Below are positions 6,179-10,563 of a DNA stretch of 10,563 nucleotides, one piece after another. Location: the NCBI GenBank assembly GCA_047637355.1, contig JBLIKA010000114.1, positions 1 through 10,563 on the forward strand, given 5' to 3'. Numbering within the stretch: position 1 is the first letter of the stretch; each line of letters starts with the position of its first letter. The notes below the pieces were generated by a model. It was not told where the DNA came from, searched no databases, and was given only the letters and a program-made list of their open reading frames with translations. The position numbers and the translations under genes were made by a program. Source of the stretch: Glaciecola sp047637355 (GTDB lineage Bacteria; Pseudomonadota; Gammaproteobacteria; Enterobacterales; Alteromonadaceae).

Positions 6179-8827
6179 TTATTCTGAGTCAGTTGGCGTA
6201 TCTGCATCAGGTGTCTCGTTGGATAAATCAGTATCAGTCGACTCTGCAATTTCAGCTGTGTCTTCTGTTGACTCTCCATCTAGGTCTTCAAGTATTTCTT
6301 GTTCAACTTCATCAATACGTTGAAGAGCTACCACAAGTTCGTCTTCAGCAGTTCTAATTAAACGAACACCTTGTGTATTTCGTCCAACTGTCGACACTTC
6401 TGATGCACGTGTGCGAACTAACGTACCTTGGTCACTGATAAGCATAATTTCTTTGCTTTCGTCTACTTGAATCGCACCAACAACTAGGCCATTTCGCTCT
6501 GACACCTTAATAGAAACAACACCTTTCGTTGCTCTACTCTTGGCCGGATACTGCTCAATTGGCGTGCGTTTACCGAAACCATTTTCAGTAGCCGTTAAAA
6601 TATCGCCATTACCCTGCGGTACAATGAGAGAAACAACTTTCTCATTTTCCATTAAGCGAATACCACGAACACCTGTTGCTGTTCTGCCCATTGGACGAAC
6701 TTGGTCTTCGCTAAATCGAACCACTTTACCAGCGTCAGAGAACAACATAATTTCACTTTCGCCGTCGGTTACGTCAACACCAATTAATTCATTTCCGTCA
6801 TTTAGATTAACCGCAATAATACCGTTAGCTCTTGGACGTGAATATTGAGTCAGTTCGGTTTTCTTAACCGTACCGTTTGTTGTAGCCATAAAAACAAACT
6901 TGCCAGCTTCAAACTCTTGAATTGGCAGGATTGCAGTAATACGCTCGCCTTCTTCAAGAGGAAGGATATTAACAATTGGGCGACCACGCGCATTTCGGCT
7001 CGCAAGTGGTAATTGATAAACTTTAAGCCAGTATAATCTGCCTCTTGTAGAGAAACAAAGAATGTGGTCGTGCGTATTAGCTACGAGCAACTTCTCAATA
7101 AAGTCTTCACCCTTCATTTTCGTTGCTGACTTGCCTTTACCACCACGTCTCTGAGCTTCATAGTCAGAGAGTTTCTGATATTTAACATAGCCTTCGCGAG
7201 ACAATGTAACCACAACATCTTCACGCTCAATTAAGTCTTCAATATCGATATCATGAGTGGCTGCAGTTATTTCAGTGCGACGTTTGTCACCAAATTCATC
7301 GCGTATGGCTTCTAATTCTTCTCGAATTATTTCCATCAAACGCACTGAACTAGCCAAAATGTGCAATAGCTCTGCAATAATATCGAGCAGGGCCTTATAT
7401 TCATCCAGTATTTTGTCATGCTCAAGACCCGTTAATTTGTTTAAACGTAGATCAAGGATTGCTTGAGCTTGTTCTTCTGTTAAGAAGTACTGTCCGTCAC
7501 GAATGCCGAAATCTGGTGCTAACCAATCCGGGCGAGCTGCGTCATTGCCTGATCTAGACAGCATTTCTGCAACATCACCTAAATCCCAACCTTGGGCTAC
7601 TAGTGATTTCTTAGCATCCGAGGGGCTTTGCGACGCTTTGATCATTTCGATTATCGGATCAATGTTGACCAGTGCAATCGCTAAACCTTCAAGAATATGA
7701 GCCCTATCGCGTGCTTTTTTTAACTCAAAAACAGTTCTTCGAGTTACAACTTCGCGACGGTGCAATACAAATTTTTGTAATATTTCTTTTAGATTAAAGA
7801 TGCGTGGCTGTTTATTATCTAACGCAACCATATTTATACCAAACACAGTTTGAAGTTGCGTGTTTGCGTATAAATGATTTAGTAATACTTCACCCGATTC
7901 ATTGCGTTTTACTTCAATGACGATACGCATACCGTCTTTATCAGACTCATCGCGCAGCGCAGAAACACCTTCAATACGTTTTTCTTTGACCAAGTCTGCA
8001 ATTTTTTCAATCAGACGTGCTTTGTTAACTTGATAAGGTAATTCATGAACAATAATCGTTTCTTTACCATTATCTTCTTGTTCAATTTCAGCTCGGGCTC
8101 GAAGATAGATTTTACCGCGACCTGTTTTATAAGCTTCTACTATGCCTTTTCGACCACTAATAAATGCTGCTGTAGGAAAATCAGGGCCAGGAATGATGTC
8201 TAGCAATTCATCGATACTTAAATCGGGATTGTTGATAAGTTCAATACAACCGTTTACCACTTCGGTTAGGTTATGTGGCGGAATGTTTGTCGCCATGCCT
8301 ACCGCGATACCGGATGAACCATTTATCAGTAAATTAGGAACCCGAGTCGGCAAAACCTCTGGAATATGTTCCTGACCATCATAGTTTGGTACAAAATTAA
8401 CTGTTTCTTTTTCAAGGTCAGCTAGTAATTCATGCGCAATTTTGGACATCCGAATTTCGGTGTAACGCATTGCAGCTGCGGAGTCACCATCAACTGAACC
8501 AAAGTTACCTTGACCGTCAACCAGCATATAGCGTAGTGAAAAATGTTGAGCCATACGAACGATAGTGTCGTATACAGCTGAGTCACCGTGAGGGTGATAT
8601 TTACCGATGACGTCACCAACGACACGGGCGGACTTTTTATAAGGCTTGTTGAAATCATTCTTCAACTCATTCATCGCAAATAAAACTCGGCGGTGAACTG
8701 GTTTTAAACCATCTCTTACGTCGGGAAGGGCACGACCCACGATTACACTCATCGCATAATCTAGGTAAGAGTTCTTTAATTCATCTTCGATATTAATCGG
8801 CAGGATTTCTTTAGCGTTATCAGTCAT
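6179..8827 (-). CDS. gyrA: DNA gyrase subunit A
   Basis: An 882-residue breakage-reunion subunit of DNA gyrase, which with GyrB introduces negative supercoils using ATP. The N-terminal domain has KPVHRRVLFAMNEL, the quinolone-resistance region HPHGDSAVYDTIVRMAQ with Ser83 and Asp87 as in susceptible E. coli, and catalytic Tyr122 in RYTEIRM. The C-terminal DNA-wrapping beta-pinwheel contains the GyrA box QRRGGKG at 559-565, which is specific to gyrase and separates it from ParC. The last ~44 residues are an acidic Asp/Glu/Thr-rich tail. I use the ATG at 8827: it gives E. coli numbering exactly and MTDNAKE aligns with MSDLARE. A longer reading from GTG at 8836 would add three residues, but AAGGA would then be only two bases away. 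The gene is divergent from ubiG. Confidence 0.97.
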   Translation of the reverse strand: MTDNAKEILPINIEDELKNSYLDYAMSVIVGRALPDVRDGLKPVHRRVLFAMNELKNDFNKPYKKSARVVGDVIGKYHPHGDSAVYDTIVRMAQHFSLRYMLVDGQGNFGSVDGDSAAAMRYTEIRMSKIAHELLADLEKETVNFVPNYDGQEHIPEVLPTRVPNLLINGSSGIAVGMATNIPPHNLTEVVNGCIELINNPDLSIDELLDIIPGPDFPTAAFISGRKGIVEAYKTGRGKIYLRARAEIEQEDNGKETIIVHELPYQVNKARLIEKIADLVKEKRIEGVSALRDESDKDGMRIVIEVKRNESGEVLLNHLYANTQLQTVFGINMVALDNKQPRIFNLKEILQKFVLHRREVVTRRTVFELKKARDRAHILEGLAIALVNIDPIIEMIKASQSPSDAKKSLVAQGWDLGDVAEMLSRSGNDAARPDWLAPDFGIRDGQYFLTEEQAQAILDLRLNKLTGLEHDKILDEYKALLDIIAELLHILASSVRLMEIIREELEAIRDEFGDKRRTEITAATHDIDIEDLIEREDVVVTLSREGYVKYQKLSDYEAQRRGGKGKSATKMKGEDFIEKLLVANTHDHILCFSTRGRLYWLKVYQLPLASRNARGRPIVNILPLEEGERITAILPIQEFEAGKFVFMATTNGTVKKTELTQYSRPRANGIIAVNLNDGNELIGVDVTDGESEIMLFSDAGKVVRFSEDQVRPMGRTATGVRGIRLMENEKVVSLIVPQGNGDILTATENGFGKRTPIEQYPAKSRATKGVVSIKVSERNGLVVGAIQVDESKEIMLISDQGTLVRTRASEVSTVGRNTQGVRLIRTAEDELVVALQRIDEVEQEILEDLDGESTEDTAEIAESTDTDLSNETPDADTPTDSE

Positions 8828-8881
8828 AAACTGCACTGTCCTTTATTATTTGTAGAGCACTTACAAACTGATGCTATCTAT

Positions 8882-8910
8882 TCTATAAATAGACGTTGAC
8901 CTGACGTAAA
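8882..8910 (-). promoter_or_regulatory. Candidate gyrA promoter
   Basis: The minus strand has TTTACG (8910-8905), a 17-base spacer and TATAGA (8887-8882), matching the sigma70 elements at 4/6 and 4/6. The position gives a leader of about 45 to 50 bases before the gyrA ATG. Overlapping alternatives such as TAGAAT exist, so the exact -10 is uncertain. Confidence 0.45.
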
Positions 8911-8927
8911 TCGCTCACTTGTTATTG

Positions 8928-8946
8928 TTAGCCAAGGCTTGGCTAA
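8928..8946. repeat. Perfect 19-bp palindrome in the gyrA/ubiG divergent region
   Basis: TTAGCCAAG, a single G, then CTTGGCTAA: a perfect 9-bp inverted repeat with a one-base centre. It lies 17 bases upstream of the candidate gyrA -35 element and 21 bases upstream of the candidate ubiG -35 element. The odd spacing and position between divergent promoters are typical of an operator for a dimeric regulator, but I do not recognise the motif. As RNA it would give a hairpin only with part of the arms opened into a loop, and no T-run follows. Confidence 0.55.
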
Positions 8947-8967
8947 TAGATATTATCATTAAGGCTG

Positions 8968-8996
8968 TTGAATATGTAGATGTATGTCATAATAAT
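8968..8996 (+). promoter_or_regulatory. Candidate ubiG promoter
   Basis: TTGAAT (8968-8973), a 17-base spacer and AATAAT (8991-8996) match sigma70 elements at 4/6 and 5/6. The start would be near 9003, giving a leader of about 65 bases to the ubiG ATG. The surrounding region is AT-rich, so chance matches are possible; TATATAAAA just downstream is an alternative -10 without a good -35. Confidence 0.4.
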
Positions 8997-9069
8997 TTAT
9001 ATAAAAATTGTCAGTTGATATGCTTAACAGCGTTAAAGGCTGAAAAAACAATAATGCTTCGAGGATAAC

Positions 9070-9780
9070 ATGACTGTAGTTAATGTTGATAATAATGAAA
9101 TAGCGAAGTTTTCCGCTCTAGCATCCAAATGGTGGGATCTTAATGGCGAGTTTAAACCTCTTCATGATATAAATCCGGTGCGACTCTCTTTTATAGAAGA
9201 AAAGTCTCAGGGATTGCTTTCAAAAGACATTTTAGATGTCGGTTGTGGGGGGGGGATTCTTGCAGAGTCGATGGCTAAGGTCGGTGCTTCAGTAACTGGA
9301 ATTGATTTAGCTAAAGATTCACTGGATGTAGCAAAGCTACACGGCTTGGAGTCAGGTGTTAATGTTAATTATGAATTAAGCAGTGCGGAAGATTATGCAC
9401 GTGACTTTCCTGAGAGTAAGGACATTGTTACTTGTTTGGAAATGTTGGAACATGTTCCCGATCCTGCCTCGGTTATTCAAGCCTGTGCGAATATCGTAAA
9501 ACCAGGAGGTAAAATTTTCTTTTCTACTATTAATAGAAATATGAAATCGTGGGTTATGGCAATTCTGGGTGCGGAGTATGTTCTTAACCTAGTGCCAAAG
9601 GGGACACATGATCATAAGAAGTTCATTACTCCCGCTGAAATGACGAGATGGGTAGATAGTACAAGTTTGGTATCGAGAGCGATAACCGGCCTACATTTGA
9701 ACCCACTAAACAACACCTATTATCTGTCGAATAAAAACGTTGATGTAAATTATATACTTTATTGCGAAAAGCCTCTATAA
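9070..9780 (+). CDS. ubiG: Bifunctional ubiquinone O-methyltransferase UbiG
   Basis: A 236-residue SAM-dependent class I methyltransferase that carries out both O-methylations of ubiquinone biosynthesis. The family start EIAKFSALASKWWDLNGEFKPLHDINPVRL (residues 10-39) is clear. Motif I, ILDVGCGGGILAE (54-66), binds SAM; CLEMLEHVPDP (122-132), VKPGGK (143-148) and KGTHDHKKFITPAE (177-190) follow, all as in E. coli UbiG (240 aa). The ATG at 9070 has GAGG five bases upstream. The three glycines of motif I are encoded by GGG GGG GGG, giving a nine-G run (9247-9255) inside the active-site loop. The gene is divergent from gyrA, as in E. coli, and is followed by nrdA in the same direction after a 395-base gap. 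Confidence 0.97.
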   Translation: MTVVNVDNNEIAKFSALASKWWDLNGEFKPLHDINPVRLSFIEEKSQGLLSKDILDVGCGGGILAESMAKVGASVTGIDLAKDSLDVAKLHGLESGVNVNYELSSAEDYARDFPESKDIVTCLEMLEHVPDPASVIQACANIVKPGGKIFFSTINRNMKSWVMAILGAEYVLNLVPKGTHDHKKFITPAEMTRWVDSTSLVSRAITGLHLNPLNNTYYLSNKNVDVNYILYCEKPL

Positions 9781-9786
9781 CCACTA

Positions 9787-9821
9787 TATCTAGTATGTTT
9801 TAAAAAAATAAACACTAGATA
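9787..9821 (+). repeat. Inverted repeat just downstream of ubiG
   Basis: TATCTAGT (9787-9794) and ACTAGATA (9814-9821) are perfect complements separated by 19 bases, and the inner GTT/AAC could extend the stem past a small bulge. It starts seven bases after the ubiG stop codon. No T-run follows on the plus strand, so it may be a 3'-end stabilising hairpin rather than a terminator. Confidence 0.4.
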
Positions 9822-9994
9822 CATGGTTCCCGTTACAACAAAAAAGCATAACGCAGCCCTTTTTAGACTAATTTATTTTATAAAAAAATAAATAAAAATA
9901 ATTCAGTTGCATCCTTTATAACCTTGCTGATTTGGTTGCGTTAACGTTAGTCACTACTAACTGAATCAAAAACCAGTGCCAAAACCAGTAAAAA

Positions 9995-10010
9995 ACACTA
10001 TATGTTGGGT
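9995..10010 (+). promoter_or_regulatory. NrdR box 1 upstream of nrdA
   Basis: ACACTATATGTTGGGT matches 14 of 16 positions of the NrdR box consensus acaCwAtATaTwGtgt, as I recall it. NrdR is the zinc-ribbon/ATP-cone repressor of ribonucleotide reductase genes. The site sits directly upstream of, and touches, the candidate -35 of nrdA, and is paired with a second site 32 bp downstream. Confidence 0.7.
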
Positions 10011-10038
10011 TGCATCTAACTCAAAACCTCACTATCTT
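10010..10038 (+). promoter_or_regulatory. Candidate nrdA promoter
   Basis: TTGCAT (10010-10015), a 17-base spacer and TATCTT (10033-10038) give modest sigma70 matches (3/6 and 4/6). The support is mainly positional: the -35 abuts NrdR box 1 and the -10 lies inside box 2, the arrangement expected for NrdR repression. The start would be near 10045, leaving a leader of about 130 bases. Confidence 0.4.
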
Positions 10039-10042
10039 GTGT
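10027..10042 (+). promoter_or_regulatory. NrdR box 2 upstream of nrdA
   Basis: CCTCACTATCTTGTGT matches about 12 of 16 consensus positions, best in the right half (TTGTGT). It starts 32 bp after box 1, with 16 bp between the boxes, about three helical turns. Such phased tandem spacing is characteristic of NrdR sites. It overlaps the candidate -10 element. Confidence 0.6.
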
Positions 10043-10062
10043 TCACCAGGTCCCGAACACAA
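10037..10062 (+). repeat. 8-bp inverted repeat at the nrdA transcription start region
   Basis: TTGTGTTC (10037-10044) and GAACACAA (10055-10062) are perfect complements around a 10-base spacer. The left arm overlaps NrdR box 2 and the -10 element. It could be a further operator or, if transcription begins upstream, a hairpin in the leader. No T-run follows. Confidence 0.45.
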
Positions 10063-10175
10063 CAGTAAAAGTGTGAAATTTCATACACAATGTTTCAGTG
10101 TTTCCTTGGTAAGGATTTAAGGGAGTTTAAATCGAGCTAAACATATCGGCGCAGACCAAAGAGCGATAATAAAAA

Positions 10176-10563
10176 ATGAATAGTACTCTTCTAGTGACAA
10201 AAAGAAACGGCACACAAGAACCCATTGAGTTAGACAAGATCCACAAAGTCGTCAAATGGGCTGCCAACGGCTTAACTGATGTGTCAGTTTCACAAGTCGA
10301 AATAAAAGCTCAAATTCAGTTTTACAATGGAATCAAGACAGCAGAAATTCACGAAACTATGATCAAGTCTGCAGCCGATCTTATTTCAACTGAAGTACCT
10401 GATTATCAGTACCTTGCTGCACGTTTGGCTATTTTCCATTTACGTAAAAAAGCTTACGGCCAATTTGAACCGCCAGCCCTTTATGCGCATGTGAAGAAAA
10501 TGGTTGAAGCTAAAAAATATGACGACCATCTAATGCTAGATTACACGCAGGCTGAATTTGAAG
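10176..10563 (+). CDS. nrdA: Class Ia ribonucleotide reductase alpha subunit, 5' part only
   Basis: The first 129 codons of the large subunit of aerobic ribonucleoside-diphosphate reductase, which makes deoxyribonucleotides with the NrdB radical subunit; the gene runs off the right edge. The translation MNSTLLVTKRNGTQEPIELDKIHKVVKWAA begins the N-terminal ATP-cone, the allosteric activity domain that senses ATP/dATP. It continues with IQFYNGIKTAEIHETMIKSAADLIS and PDYQYLAARLAIFHLRKKAYGQFEPPALYAHV, matching E. coli NrdA nearly residue for residue. The catalytic cysteines and the specificity site lie beyond the window. The ATG at 10176 gives the family N-terminus; the upstream AAAGAG is 12 or more bases away, so the ribosome-binding site is weak. 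The long leader and NrdR boxes suggest NrdR control; nrdB probably follows outside the window. Confidence 0.97.
   Translation, partial: MNSTLLVTKRNGTQEPIELDKIHKVVKWAANGLTDVSVSQVEIKAQIQFYNGIKTAEIHETMIKSAADLISTEVPDYQYLAARLAIFHLRKKAYGQFEPPALYAHVKKMVEAKKYDDHLMLDYTQAEFE

Larger units (their letters stand above)
9781..10175 (+). other. 395-base non-coding interval between ubiG and nrdA: nrdA control region
   Basis: This stretch is very AT-rich at 9800-9900 and has no credible gene. From left to right it holds an inverted repeat just after the ubiG stop (9787-9821), AT-rich sequence, and a small inverted repeat GTTAGT/ACTAAC (9946-9961). Two direct copies of AAAACCAGT follow (9969-9977 and 9981-9989), then two NrdR-box-like sites (9995-10010, 10027-10042) around a candidate promoter, and an 8-bp inverted repeat (10037-10062). 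A leader of about 130 bases runs to the nrdA ATG. I see no strong intrinsic terminator for ubiG. Confidence 0.6.

Noticed and set aside
8828..8836. GTG start for gyrA adding three residues
   Set aside because: AAGGA would be only two bases from the GTG, and the ATG at 8827 aligns exactly with the E. coli start and residue numbering (Ser83, Asp87, Tyr122).
9838..9865. AAAAAG...CTTTTT as a ubiG terminator
   Set aside because: The stem would be almost only A-T pairs around a 12-base loop, too weak for an intrinsic terminator.
9823..9891. A 22-codon open frame (MVPVTTKKHNAALFRLIYFIKK) in the ubiG-nrdA gap
   Set aside because: It has no ribosome-binding site, lies in AT-rich sequence and resembles no known protein; chance is more likely.
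9901..9966. Long-range inverted repeat ATTCAGTT/AACTGAAT
   Set aside because: Eight-base arms separated by 50 bases in AT-rich DNA are expected by chance and would form a weak structure.
10090..10140. A 16-codon open frame (MFQCFLGKDLREFKSS) before nrdA as a leader peptide gene
   Set aside because: No Shine-Dalgarno sequence precedes it and it has no run of regulatory codons. It is kept only as part of a finding about the leader.
1..10563. A novel defence, mobile or biosynthetic system
   Set aside because: Every substantial open frame that is not a shadow is a recognised core gene in a conserved order. No unexplained gene-sized space remains except the 395-base nrdA control region.

Overview
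The window is an ordinary, gene-dense stretch of chromosome from a moderately AT-rich gammaproteobacterium. The proteins look like close homologues of the Escherichia coli ones, with the same lengths and motifs: S1 is 557 aa, Cmk 228, AroA 426, SerC 363 and IhfB 92. The gene order gyrA next to serC-aroA-cmk-rpsA-ihfB-lapA-lapB, with ubiG divergent from gyrA and followed by nrdA, points to a marine Alteromonadales-type organism (Glaciecola/Alteromonas relatives). That placement is inference, not a database result. I see no mobile element, CRISPR array, tRNA, rRNA, prophage or horizontally acquired gene.

Layout. Bases 1-8827 are all transcribed leftwards (minus strand), from gyrA at the right to lapB at the left: gyrA, terminator, serC and aroA (stop and start codons abutting), a promoter, cmk, an rpsA leader with two hairpins, rpsA, a hairpin, ihfB, lapA and lapB (cut by the left edge). 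At about 8828-9069 a divergent control region carries candidate promoters for gyrA (leftward) and ubiG (rightward), with a perfect 9+1+9 palindrome between them. ubiG (9070-9780) is followed by 395 bases without a gene that hold the nrdA control region. nrdA starts at 10176 and runs off the right edge.

Function. The genes serve separate core processes: DNA topology (GyrA), serine and chorismate/aromatic biosynthesis (SerC, AroA), CMP/dCMP phosphorylation (Cmk), translation (S1), nucleoid architecture (IHF beta), control of lipopolysaccharide synthesis at the inner membrane (LapA/LapB), ubiquinone biosynthesis (UbiG) and deoxyribonucleotide synthesis (NrdA).

The interesting material is regulatory rather than a new system. 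The main items are two NrdR-box-like sites 32 bp apart around a candidate nrdA promoter, and an rpsA leader without a clear Shine-Dalgarno sequence but with GGA in both hairpin loops. Others are a cmk promoter with a GC-rich discriminator, a gyrA terminator that ends 16 bases before the serC start codon, a run of nine G inside the SAM-binding motif of ubiG, and the gyrA/ubiG palindrome. I found no convincing evidence of an undescribed multi-gene system here.
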